NCBI GenBank assembly: GCA_025201365.1
Contig: JAIXMF010000003.1
Location: 1,054,001-1,118,000 of the forward strand
From: Syncephalis plumigaleata
Lineage: Eukaryota; Zoopagomycota; Zoopagomycetes; Zoopagales; Piptocephalidaceae
Direction: 5' to 3'
Length of the DNA: 64,000 bases
Shown here: positions 39,154 through 50,320 of the stretch, one piece after another
How positions within the stretch are numbered: position 1 is the stretch's first letter
How the letters are laid out: every line of letters starts with the position of its first letter
Notes under the pieces: model-generated
Database searches by the model: none
Told to the model about the DNA's origin: nothing
What the model saw: only the letters and a program-made list of their open reading frames with translations
Program-made: the position numbers and the translations under genes

Positions 39154-39343
39154 TGTAACGACCTCACATGCACACACGAATTCGAAAAGTAAGATATCGT
39201 TTTTTATTAATAAAAGTATAATCGTATTTATAATTGCTTATGCTTACTAATTCTCTGTAAACGAAGATGTAAATATACTCACGCTTCGGTAGTGGTTACC
39301 GAGCTTTTCCCATAAGAATATAAATAAAAATTGTTTCGTTACA
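39154..39343 (-). repeat. LTR (5' LTR of the element)
   Basis: 190 bp, no difference from the other LTR was found. Followed by the second copy of the ATAAG target site at 39344-39348. Confidence 0.95.
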
Positions 39344-39878
39344 ATAAGCTTGATATGTGGTTTACCATCTGCATCCTGTTTTACAATAATATCTAGTATG
39401 ATGCATATTAGTAATTAGCAAGTCATAATATCCATACTGCACTTACCTGAAGATTTCATGTTGTTATAGATAATCTGATTCTGATGAAGAAGTCTATGGG
39501 CTATACAAATAATGTTAGGGATCACGTATGCAATAACAATGATTGTCATTGACTTACCTTTGAGAAGCTGAATAGCTATATCGTAGATAAAACGATCCCG
39601 ATTGTGGACATTTAGTGTCTTAATGTAATTATCCAATGACATATCTCCTGCATACTCCATAACCATGCATCGACCAAAGTCAAGATATGGGATTTTCTTG
39701 GGTAAGAAACTAGGTCTATACTTCTTGATAAATTCTGCAGTTGCAGATGGTAAACCAGTCTTGAATGTCTCTATGTGATCCACAAAGTATTGGCCATCTT
39801 GAGGATTCGTTTTTCTGGCCTCGGCAATTGCCTAGTAATAGTACGTTAGCCATAGTAATAAACAACCATGATGGTATA

Positions 39879-40111
39879 TGCAACAAGTAGACACACAAAA
39901 CCGTATATAATCGCAGCGTAATAAGTATAAGCTAATAACCTCTCACGGCAATTAACTATTGCCAATTGCGGTTGCTACTATCATTACTACATTATAATTT
40001 TGTTCAAATATTTTATTATAAATAAAGAAAGCCTCCGCCATAACAGCGGGAAGGGCATCATTCATACTCTAATCCTTATTGTCTAAGTAGCAGTAGCTTT
40101 CACTTGTTACA
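39879..40111. mobile_element. Solo-LTR-like insertion in intron 2 of kinase-like gene D
   Basis: A 233-bp block is present only in copy D and expands its second intron. It starts TGCAACAAGT and ends ACTTGTTACA (TG...CA with near-perfect inverted ends) and is flanked by a 5-bp duplication GTATA (39874-39878 and 40112-40116). TG...CA ends with a 5-bp duplication are what a solo LTR leaves; its sequence differs from the 190-bp LTRs nearby, so it belongs to another family. A MITE is the alternative. Confidence 0.75.
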
Positions 40112-40476
40112 GTATATTATTACCTTCAATATCTTGTCCTCTCCTCTGGCCACTCCATAGTATCCGCATTTTATGAATCTATCTTGATTATTATATCTTG
40201 CAACACCCATTGCTGAACCGGTACCATATCCGATAACTTTTGTAACCGTGAGACCTGGATGAAGCTTGCCCTCTATGCCCACTGGCAATGTAACCCATCT
40301 CTTTGATACGTCATCGTTTGCTAATTCAATGGAGGTTAGAACAGGTATAATTTAACATATCGATACTAACCAGTTGCAGGTTTGAAATTTACCGGTGTTC
40401 CCAATGCCTGCTGAATATATGCAACAGCAACCAATGTGGAAACAAGAACGGTGCTGCTGAATGATAAAGACTTCAT

Positions 40477-41106
40477 GATGCAATTGCTGGACCTTGACGA
40501 CGATTACTTGTAGCTTGGTTCCTCGAGTAGTGTAAGCTCGTTAACAATAATATAGATTGTAATAAAGAGTGAAGTGAATGGTTTAATAAGCTGTATGAGG
40601 TGTAATCGTAAAGAGGAATGGTGATAAACTATAGCTTACTGTTGACAGATATCCGTTTATTTATATTTCTGCGATATTTTTTTGCTTTGTATGCTTCAAT
40701 GATGAGTAGTCAATAAATCTATACTATGACCATAATTAGGGTTCAACATGCAAATGTAAACAGTATTTGGCAATGGGATCATGGCAGAAGAGGCAATAAG
40801 CTCCACTTGTTATATACAGCACGAGGATTGGATTGACCATTTCGCATTTACTACTAGTTTGTATCGAGTGTGCTAGCATTATAGCATTGTAGCATTGCAT
40901 TTTTGCGTCTAAGGAGAACAGTATACGATTTTGGCAGTGGCACACATGTCATACCGAAATGAGTGTAGCTGAATTTAAATCCACGTTTTACATCCATATT
41001 TTGCCATCTCATTAGCAATGACATGTATTGATTCAGCATGGAATCCTATTGGCATGCTACAGTTGGTATACACATCGTGTAGGAGCATTACTAGTTATGT
41101 CTTTTT
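40477..41106 (-). promoter_or_regulatory. Conserved upstream region of kinase-like gene D
   Basis: Homologous to 28367-28996 over 630 bp with long exact runs (for example about 40555-40780). Similarity stops near 41106. Confidence 0.5.
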
Positions 41107-41708
41107 TCTTTATTAGCTGGATATATCCCGCATATTACTGGTGTATACTGAACATGCCACTAAAGTGGTATCCCAGCATCACTATCAGCAAACTACACGG
41201 CAGGGCAACTTGATGTGCCGACTCTCGACAACGGGAACGCGTGACAAGCGACGGTTAATCGAATCATATGAATGAAGACGCATTGGCACGAATCTGTGTT
41301 GTCTGATTTGGATTTTTGTTCAAGGAAACAAACGATTGGTGGGTAAAATGGACTGGTTGTACTGGCGATGAACATGTGGAATGTGTTTATGGGACAGTAT
41401 CCTATCGTAATCACATATAAAATGGTGCAGGCATGTTTATTACAAACTAATCAATGGAGATACGACGAGCATTCATATTGTCAACGGGTAAAGTGCGACG
41501 CTGCTTAGTTAGCACAGGGTTTAACGTGATGGACTGATAGGCATTATCGCACAATAAACTAGTTACTAGATTGTCAAGTTCGATTGATTGATAACATGCA
41601 CTGTTTGTATTCTAAGCATTTTAATGCATACAATGTAATGTCAAACAAACTAACAGTACGTCGTTATTGTCATTAATTCAAAGATACAGCAATTCTAATA
41701 GTGGTTTA
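41107..41708. other. Intergenic region between kinase-like gene D and PFD1
   Basis: No gene was supported. The sequence does not belong to the repeat units. It includes the 3' end of PFD1. Confidence 0.5.
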
Positions 41709-42258
41709 TTAGGCACGTGGTGCAACTTCACGCAAGTTGGCGGCAATTTCCTTAACGCTACGTTCCAAGTAGGCGCGTTTCTTCTCCAGTACTTTAGCCT
41801 GCTCGCCCGACTCTTTACCTCGCGTGACTACCTCCTTCTTAACAGTTGGAAGGTCTGACAATATAAACCTAGTTATAGCAATTTATTAGTCGACCAATAA
41901 AGCAACTGGTGATTGATGCTGTAAAAACAAATAGGTAACATGATGCTTACATTTTTCCTACACTCTTGTAGACACGTACATCATCGGCCAGTGAGTCCAA
42001 TTCTCGTCCAACGATCGTCGATGTACGTTCCTCTCGCTCACACTTTTGCACTTGCGCGGTTACTTTTGCCAACTCACGCTGATCGTCTTGTAATTTTATT
42101 TGCATTTGTTGCATGGCAAGCAAAACCTAATCAATCAGATTGTAAATAATAAACGAATAAGTGAGAATTCCTTCTCTACACAGATTACACGAGAACCAAT
42201 AGTTCTCGTGTAGACTAAGAGCAAGTACCTTGTGCAAAGCAGCGTCAGGAAGCGACAT
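41709..42258 (-). CDS. PFD1: Prefoldin subunit 1
   Basis: Prefoldin is the hexameric cytosolic chaperone that passes unfolded actin and tubulin to the CCT chaperonin; this is one of its beta-type subunits. Three exons: 42258-42229, 42126-41951 and 41868-41709, together 366 nt for 121 residues, the usual family length (about 122). The first coiled coil is VLLAMQQMQIKLQDDQREL, the central hairpin VYKSVGKMFILSD matches the family's YxxVGRMFIL, and the second coiled coil ends KKRAYLERSVKEIAANLRE, matching KKxYLERSVKE. The start at 42258 is the only ATG that gives the expected N-terminus. The first intron is 102 nt and carries a strong hairpin. Confidence 0.93.
42186..42212. other. Perfect 11-bp hairpin inside PFD1 intron 1
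   Basis: TACACGAGAAC and GTTCTCGTGTA form an 11-bp perfect inverted repeat with a 5-nt loop (CAATA). It lies inside the 102-nt first intron, about 17 nt from the donor site in the transcript. Confidence 0.8.
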
Positions 42259-42445
42259 TATAAATAACTTTTGACAGATAGCTTTTTGCTGTTGATGATA
42301 AACTAAAGAAAAGAAGAGAAACGAATAAGAAGGATAATGTCAACTGGTAACTACATCGTAAAACAATCATCAGTAAAATTAGGCGAAATGAATCATCCAA
42401 TCACAGGACGATATTGCTTTATTACTAGCATTCTATACGTGCTAG

Positions 42446-43641
42446 CTAGACACATTGTGGCATCATAGCAGTAGCAGTAGTAGCGGTAGTAGAGGTGGCA
42501 TCTGAACCTTGATCCATAGGTTGATATTTGAGATCACGATGATCAACCGATGGTTCCAATGCAGTAGCAGTAGTAGGAGCAGTAGTAGCAGCAGGAGCTG
42601 GCATAGTCATTGCTGGTGGATTGGATGATCCCATTTGAATATGTTGAATCTGTTGAATCTGTTGACTGATCGGCACATTATTCATGGCAAACGATGGCGA
42701 ACAACCGGTGGCTGACGTACACTCTGTGGACTTGTCAGGTGTCGTCATTGACTGGGATATAGCCACACTAGGAGATGTCGCTTTTGACATTTCCGTATTG
42801 CTATTACTATTAACCGATTTATCCTGAACATTGTTTGAACTGTCATCGTCGTTATCATCGTCATCGTCGTCATCGTCATTATTGGTATTAGTGTTGATGG
42901 TGACAGGTTTCGTGGAAGTTGGTAGGGAAGCGGGCTTACACGCATCACTCGATAGTTTTTGCTTTGCTGCGGTTATTAGACACCGAACAGATAATGACTG
43001 ATCCAATTTAGTGGACATTGATTCAGTTTGAACATCAGATGGCTAATAAACAGTTATAATCATAATAATAGATTAGTTACTTTGTTCAAATGTATATATA
43101 CTGCTATTATACTGATAATGATACTTACCGTCTCTGGCATATCCGTGGTCAATTGACGTGCCATTAACCAACGATGGTGTGGGCGATGAGGATAGCGTGG
43201 ATAGCGTGGATAGTATGGATAACGTGGATGATATGGATAGCGTGGACGGTATGGATAACGTAGATGATAGGGAGAGTATTGACGACGACTAAGATGACGA
43301 TAAGTGGATGGTAGTAACACGCACTGCTGGTCAACTGGCGATTGATCCTCGGTGCACTTCATACACGAAGCGGGCAACTCCATGGATACTAGCCATTGTT
43401 CGCGAGGCAAGGCGAACTTTGGATTATACCGAATAGCACATGCCCAATCAACATTAGCGGGGATATATTTGGCTTGAGGAAAGGCGGAAATGGTAAGTGG
43501 CAACGTGGATACAGTCTCGGATGGAGAAGTGGCAGCAGCTATAATGGCAGCACCACTCGTCACTTTGGCCATGAGGGACAGGCCAGTCAAAGCGGTAGCG
43601 AGAATGACTGTTGCATAATAGTAGTAGTAGGAGCAGGCCAT
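42446..43641 (-). CDS. Predicted secreted protein with Tyr-Pro-Arg repeats
   Basis: Two exons, 43641-43129 and 43042-42446, keep an open frame over 369 residues. The N-terminus (MACSYYYYYATVILATALTG, then LSLMAKVTSG) is a predicted signal peptide or anchor. A Cys-containing segment follows (CAIRYN, CMKCTEDQS, CVLL), then a repeat of R-Y-P-x-H/R-P type (RYPYHPRYPYYPRYPRYPHR). The second exon is Ser/Thr/Asn-rich with a run of Asp (about 42841-42890) and Pro/Ala/Thr-rich tail. No known family was recognised. Tyr/Pro/Arg repeats suggest a wall, matrix or adhesive protein, but this is inference. The repeat is also visible in the DNA as GGATA-GCGT/ACGT units at about 43190-43275. Confidence 0.7.
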
Positions 43642-45045
43642 GATGATTATAGTAACTATTAAAGTGGAAAGAGTAGGCTAAGTAGTAGTAGTAGTGGAAG
43701 AAGAAGAATGGAGCGTAATTAACTTGTGTCAATGTTATAACGATAGTATTGTGAAATCAACAATGATTATACTGGTAAGAGTAGAAGTAGTAGAAGTAGT
43801 AGTCGTTGTAGAGATGATTGTTGTGGATATTGAGTAGTAAATATGTCTCGTTGCAACGAGTATTTATTGCTTTGTCGAATAGTTGACACGACAATTCAAC
43901 ATGATAGATATCATATGCAGAGGATAGCGAGTAGTCTTTATTGATTGCTACATACACTTAATGCCAATGTCATTATTGACTGGTTCAACATTGATCAGCA
44001 TCTTCTTCTACGATGTGTCAACGGATAGACCATGTCATTGCAGTTGATTGATATCACCATGAAGTATAGGAAGGATGGCCCAATTTATCCATATAACGCT
44101 GACAGTGTGTACTTGCTCGCTTCTACTCCCATATTGGGACATGTCAAGCTTTGAGCCACTCCATTGAACGGCATATCAACTTGTAAGATGACAACTACTA
44201 CAAATGGTATAATTCCGATGGTTATTTGTTGTCAACGCCGCACTACATCTCTATCATGCTGAATGATAGGCCTTGTTGCTGTGCTACACGCTGATCGTAC
44301 AGATATCCATTGATCAGAAACGAGTAATCATTAGTTATGTCAAGTAATGTAGATGCACACACATACGCACACACATACACACATGTACATACGTATACTA
44401 TTGTACACAATTGTTTTATTCCACTCTAATTTATTGCTATTCCATTTACAGAATGTAAACTCTACTCAGCATGTAACGATTAGACGCTGAGTCCTTATTA
44501 TCAACAACGACGCATATTTGTATTCATAGTAAGGAAAAGAGAGAGAGAAAGAACGAGAGAATGACCGCATGCAAGTCATGGTTAACTCATTCGACCTGTC
44601 TATTTGCGGAGTAGCATGGTCTCTATCGCACAATCATCCTCATTCATTCGCTCACTCATTCTGGACGATTCTTGCTCCGACTTTTTCCCTTTGGCATGAA
44701 ATGGCCATCAACGACTAATCTAGCGTCGTACACGAATAAAGCATTCCATCTTTATAACTAGCACGGCTACTTGATTGCTCTCACCTTGACCGTAAAATAC
44801 TGCTTTTTAGTCTCTCCTTCTTTCTCTTTCTCTTTATCTCTCGCTTTATATCTCTCGTATCATCGTATATTCTATCTCGCATCGTGCTACTCCTAATAAC
44901 ATTACTATTACTATTGTTACTATTATTACTGAACAACTACAGCCACAACTACTACCTTGACCATTAAACTATTTGGTGTTGTACACCTTTTTTATTAGTA
45001 TTTACTACTTTTATATACACAATATCCACACTTACTCTATCTAAA
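43642..45045. promoter_or_regulatory. Divergent intergenic region with pyrimidine tracts
   Basis: No gene was supported. It separates the divergent starts at 43641 and 45046. It holds (TAG)n-type repeats near 43682-43695 and 43785-43805, a (CA)-rich tract at about 44352-44385, and TC-rich tracts at about 44810-44860, which often mark fungal promoters. Confidence 0.5.
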
Positions 45046-46025
45046 ATGATGAGCCTTCGTTTTGTTCCGCAACAACAGCAAGCAATGTCAAATCAACGGC
45101 CACGCAATCGATCGATTCCATCGCAGGTGCCAATTCAACCGCAACAACTACACCATTCATCATCGAAATATCCATCCAAGACCATAATACTCAATAACAA
45201 CAACAATAATAGTAGTAGTAATAACAATAATAATACACCCCTTACACCCATCACACCTAGCAGTTCACCAATTCATTCGGTAAAGGCTGGTTTCTCTTAC
45301 CAACCATCCAATTCGCCATTTATTCTTGTTGAGCAACAACAACAACAACATACTGGCAATCATTCTCCTCAACATAGTTTACCGAGTGCAGTAATGAAGA
45401 CGACAACATCATCCGTTCCAGTTACATCTAATATTGCTCATTCAACATTTGGTACACTATCACCTGTGGTATCTTCCTCCTCATCCTCTAACAACAACAA
45501 CATGTTAAATGTAACCCTGCCTAATCAATCGGCATCGTTGGTGCAATCCACTCATCCTCAATACAATAGCATCAATCTATTGCAAAACAAGAACATGCAA
45601 CTTTCTGCTAATCAGCGTCAACAACCTACACCTTCACCTCCATTAAGTGCGCTACCTGCCTCGGTTCAGTCAGCAACACTTAATACAAATGAATCAACTG
45701 CAGCGACATCTGCTCTATTTCATAATTTCATTACTGCTATTATGGAGGGTAGATTGAAACCAATCCCTATGGATGGTAAGTGATTCCTACTATTATTATA
45801 AGCATTGTAACAATTTACTAATCCATTGTATCTTATTTAGATACGATATCCTACATACTTTCATTGGCAACACTTCATAACACACTATTTTCACAGCATC
45901 TAGCTCGTTTATCGGATCAGCAACTTGATGTATTGAATCGATTTTATACACAACTCTCTAGTACGGTTCAACAGATTCATGCACGGAATACTATACAAAA
46001 TACACAGTTGCCATCATCCGTCTAA
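45046..46025 (+). CDS. Asn/Gln/Ser-rich protein with a short conserved-looking C-terminus
   Basis: Two exons, 45046-45775 and 45841-46025, with a 65-nt intron (GTAAGT...TTTAG); the spliced frame is open for 304 residues. Most of the protein is low complexity with poly-Asn, poly-Gln and poly-Ser runs. The last ~85 residues are non-repetitive and helical (FHNFITAIMEGRLKPIPMD, then ILSLATLHNTLFSQHLARLS and LNRFYTQLSSTVQQIH), so this part is probably the functional domain. The composition suits a transcription or RNA-granule factor. No family was recognised. Confidence 0.6.
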
Positions 46026-46937
46026 TGATGCTTCTTCATGACGTACAACTCATCGTCAACCTCTAGTCTACGCAATGCTACACTTCCTTAATACTGGCTA
46101 CCCTTTACTTACTTATTGTCAATTAATAACTCATCACTCGAGCATCAACTATCATCTTCGTATTTAGTCAGGAAGTAACTAAAGAAGCGGTACATTATAG
46201 TTTCTCATCATCTCCACTAATCGAATGAGATTACTCTAGCATTTCATTGCTACAGCTATTCTACCGCTCTGCTTGCTGTATTCTTGTTGTATTTTGCTAT
46301 ATTATCCGATCATCATCATCTACATCATTTCTTGCTAATTCCGCAGGCGGCTGTTTCTTTTCGCTTTTTTCATAGGTGTCATCTGCCATTGAAAGTTCTA
46401 ATCTCTATCGTCATCATCTATATATTTATCAATCTACACAGGGAAGAGAAAGGACATGTCCTTACTTTCATTTCCTCTTTCTCTTTCTCCTTCTCTCTCT
46501 CTTTCTTCCTCTCTTTCTTTCTTCAACTTTATCCTTTTATATATAAGCATCGTCCATTGTGACTAACAAGAACTTGATTCATTATATCTCTTATATCTTG
46601 ATCAAGTAAATTAAAAAACCATTTATAGAGAAATTAGTACAATCCTTTGAAATGTGAATATAATGTACCAGATGTAGATGTAGCTATTCTACGCGATAGA
46701 TGATAACGAATCGATTGCGTGATGTGATACATGCCTTTATCATATGCGTCATGATGTCGAAATTTCCTACATAAATTGTTTATTTTAGGAAAGTGAGATC
46801 GATATTTTAGCATAAAGAAGTTCACATAACAAACCCATTCTAAATCATCCACCTCTTTTATTATATCCAACTCCTTCCCGCTCTATTGAACTTTTATATA
46901 CGCACTAGGAATTACACGTCTGCATGTACACTCTATA
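46026..46937. other. Intergenic region with TC-rich tract
   Basis: No gene was supported. A TTTCTC-rich tract lies at about 46466-46525, in the 3' flank of the Asn/Gln-rich gene and upstream of the ABC transporter gene. Confidence 0.5.
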
Positions 46938-49886
46938 ATGACCAGTCTTATGTTGTGTAGTTTCCGAGGAACCACTCGGCGTTCTATCAACTTATTACTA
47001 TGGCGTTCTACACCTAGAAGAATCACGCCATTCAAACCAGTATATTCGTCGTTAAAACTACCAATAACGTCACCCATTTCGACGGTGCTTCTTAATTCAC
47101 AACCATGGACCCTCAATAGCGATATAGGAAATGGTAGCTATCGACTATTTCATACTAAGGATAGTGGTGTCGACTATACGAGTGCGTCTACTCGTATTAC
47201 GAAAGAAGCAAAGCATACTAACGAGGATGGCGTTAACGATAAGAAGAAGACCTCTTCTGGTTCTTCACCAAAATGGCCGGAAACACGGCGTCTATTCGCG
47301 TTAGCTCGTCCAGAAGCACGACTATTAGGAGGTATGTGTTATTACATAGACAAAATAATACTACATCACGATAATTAAGCGTAATACACGTTACGTATTC
47401 ATCATCATCATTCTCATCATTATTATTAGGGGCTATTGCTTTGCTACTCGTTTCATCGGCCGTGTCTATGGTAAGTATAAAAGTAAATAGTTAGCATGAC
47501 TCCTTGTCGTATTTAATAAACAAATAATTGTGCGTCATTCATAGTCGGTACCATTCTCGATGGGCAAGATCATTGATATCGTTACGAATCCTATGGCCGC
47601 ACTACCCGGCAACCTTACCGTAACTCAATTCTACTCTTTACTTGGTGGTGTTTTCCTTGCCGGTGCACTAGCCAACACGGGAAGAGTCACATTGATGAAA
47701 TTGGTGGGCGAGCGTATCGTTGCAAGATTACGTAACAATTTGTTCGACACATTCCTTAAGCAAGATGTGGCATTTTTCGATCGAACACGTAGCGGTGAAT
47801 TGATCAGTCGACTCTCCGTGGACACCTCGATTGTTGGCAAGACCTTGTCTAATAACATATCTGATGGACTACGGTAAATGATAAAATGATATATATATAT
47901 ATTTATGGAAAAGTACTAAGTGATGTGTATATGATATATAGAAATACTGTCATGTCCATTGGTGGATTATCGATGATGGCGTATGTTAGTGGTAAATTGA
48001 CCGTAAGTGACTATAGTTCAGTCATTAGTATCAAGTAATAGCTCATATCATTATTACTATTATCAGTTGTGTATGGTATTTATTGTTCCACCTATGGCAG
48101 TGGCTGCCGTATATTACGGACGATATGTACGTAGTCTATCCAAGAAGACACAATCGGCGCTGGGTGAAGTAACAAAAGTTGCCGAAGAACGTCTAAGTAA
48201 CATTCGTACGGTGTTTGCTTTCGCTCGAGAGGGAGATGAATCGAAACGATACAGCAATCGAGTGGGTGAAGTATTCTCACTAGCCAGGAAAGAGGTAAGC
48301 CAGCTATACATTCATTATACATTAGAGGAATGGATTGACTTACTATTCATTATCGTTTATTATACACACACATGTATATGTTTATATATAGGCATTTGCA
48401 AGTGGCATATTCTTTGGAATGGTAAATCTATTATTATGCTTGTAGCAATTATTGTTATTATATTTATGGTAAACAATTGAATTAGGCAGGATTTACGGGT
48501 AACTTGACTGTACTGGCCGTGTTAGCATTGGGAGGCAACATGGTGTCTCAGGGACAGATTAGTGTTGGAGAATTGGCTTCATTTCTAATGTATACCGCTT
48601 ATGTTGGCTCTTCTACTATGGGTAACTTACATTGATAATAATGATGATGATAGTGATTAATGAGACTATTATAATAACTATTCATCTACTAGGTGTAACA
48701 TCATTCTACTCGGAAATGATGAAAGGATTAGGTGCTGGTAGTCGATTATTCGAATTATTAGACAGAGTGCCTGCCATTGATAAAGATGGTAATCTATTAG
48801 AGTGTGTACATCTAGTATCCCACTACTAAACATATTCTATTACTAGGTGGTGCACGTTTACCGATAGTACATGGTGAAATTAGTTTCAAGGGTGTTCATT
48901 TTACTATCCAACTCGACCAGGCATTCAAGTATTGGATGGATTAACCTTTACCATTAAACCAGGCACATCAATAGGTAACAGAATAGCTGTTATATATATA
49001 TATCATACTAATGGATTATTCATTGGTAAAATAGCGGTTGCTGGTACATCAGGTGGCGGTAAAAGTACCATAGGCTCATTGATTCTTCGTTTCTACGATC
49101 CAACCAAGGGACAAGTGCTAATTGATGGCACGGATATACGTGAACTCGATGCACGATGGTGGCGTGGATATGTGGGTGTGGTGAGTCAGGAGCCGGTACT
49201 ATTTGCCGGGACACTCGCCGATAATATACGCTATGCCAATCCTGAGGCTACCATGGCCCAGGTGGAGGAAGCGGCTCGTATGGCCAATTGTGACTTTATT
49301 CAACGGTTACCCGAGCAATTTGATACATTTGTCGGTGAGCGTGGTGTCAGTCTAAGTGGAGGACAGAAGCAACGGTAAGCTACTAGTAATTGATGATTGA
49401 TCGATAATCATTTATACTATGGATTGTGACATTATTCATCCTACTCATTCACTTACTTGTAGAGTGGCTATTGCACGTGCCCTATTAAAGAATCCACGCG
49501 TATTAATCCTTGATGAGGCGACGAGTGCATTGGATGCCGAATCGGAATATCTTGTACAAGATGCGCTAGATCGTATATCACGTAATCGCACGGTGATTAC
49601 TATTGCGCATCGAGCATCTACCCTACAACGAAGTGATCTAGTATTATGTCTAGATGGTGGACGCGCCGTTGAAATGGGCGGTTACGCTGAGCTTATGGCA
49701 GCACGTGGCACTTTTTGGCGTATCATGGAACGACAACGAACTGCTACCACTGAGGAAGATAAAGCGTTGATGAACGAGGACAAAGATGAAGAAGAAGACG
49801 AAGACGAAGCGGAGGAGAAGGAAACATTTGAAACCGATATACTTGGTCGATCAATAGAACATATATCATCGAATGAAAAGCGGTAA
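46938..49886 (+). CDS. Mitochondrial-type ABC half transporter (MDL1/ABCB10-like)
   Basis: A half transporter with one transmembrane domain and one nucleotide-binding domain, predicted in the inner mitochondrial membrane. The start at 46938 gives a basic N-terminus ([26 protein letters not shown]) with the look of a presequence. The membrane part has [42 protein letters not shown] and [14 protein letters not shown], all typical of the ABCB family. The ATPase part shows Walker [10 protein letters not shown] (about 49050), Q-loop [12 protein letters not shown], signature [10 protein letters not shown] (about 49350), Walker [14 protein letters not shown] and H-loop TIAHRAST. At least nine exons with short introns. 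The C-terminal tail is acidic (Glu/Asp-rich, about 49755-49820). Yeast MDL1 exports peptides and ABCB10 acts in haem biology; the substrate here is not known. One frame change near 48900 may be a one-base error. Confidence 0.92.
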
Positions 49887-50320
49887 ATAATAGGGGAAAT
49901 GTCGTTGTTGTATTTCGTTCCAATCGTATCCATTTAAATTTATGAAACACAGCTTTGCTCTAGACTTGTCAAGTCAAAGAAGAAAACCAATAAATGTAAT
50001 CAATTAATCATACATGTTTATACTCTCATTATAATAATATTTATTTATTAAATCATTCCAATGTCATTATCACATTAGTTATGCAATAATGACATTATCG
50101 TTGTCTTCATAATTTTATAGTTAGTATAACAATAATAATAGTAATAATGAATAGTAATAGTGAATAGTAATAGTCATATAGTAATAATATAACATTTAGA
50201 AAATATGCTAGCTAATACATCGCAGTGTTGGAGTCATATGACTTGTGCTTATGGGATGGAATGGAATGGAATGGTATATCATGTCATTATCATCGTCGTT
50301 ATCCTTGTTGCTCATTGTCG
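49887..50320. other. Convergent intergenic region
   Basis: No gene was supported. It lies between the 3' ends of the ABC transporter and the MARVEL-like gene and is AT-rich with AATAAT-type repeats. Confidence 0.5.

Larger units (their letters stand above)
34285..39343 (-). mobile_element. Ty3/Gypsy chromovirus LTR retrotransposon, young, looks whole
   Basis: The 5,059-bp element lies on the minus strand between two 190-bp LTRs that appear identical, so the insertion is very recent. Order in its own direction: LTR, primer-binding site, a leader with a minisatellite, gag, pol, polypurine tract, LTR. Clade assignment to Ty3/Gypsy (Metaviridae) chromoviruses comes from the order protease-RT-RNase H-integrase and the C-terminal chromodomain. 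It interrupts kinase-like gene D. Confidence 0.97.
33811..40476 (-). pseudogene. Secreted kinase-fold gene, copy D, split by an LTR element
   Basis: Exons: 40476-40371, 40320-40124, 39831-39558, 39500-39447, and a last exon in two parts (39392-39344 and 34279-33811) on either side of the retroelement. The outer exon lengths equal those of copy B, and the two halves of the last exon sum to 518 nt, also as in B, so the gene was intact until the insertion. The element sits just before the DFD motif (KLI | DFDTS). The signal peptide (MKSLSFSSTVLVSTLVAVAY) and the YNN catalytic loop are present. Intron 2 is 292 nt instead of 54 because of a 233-bp solo-LTR-like insert. The last ~195 nt of coding sequence are the same as in B and C. 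As assembled, the gene can no longer encode the full kinase fold. Confidence 0.85.
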
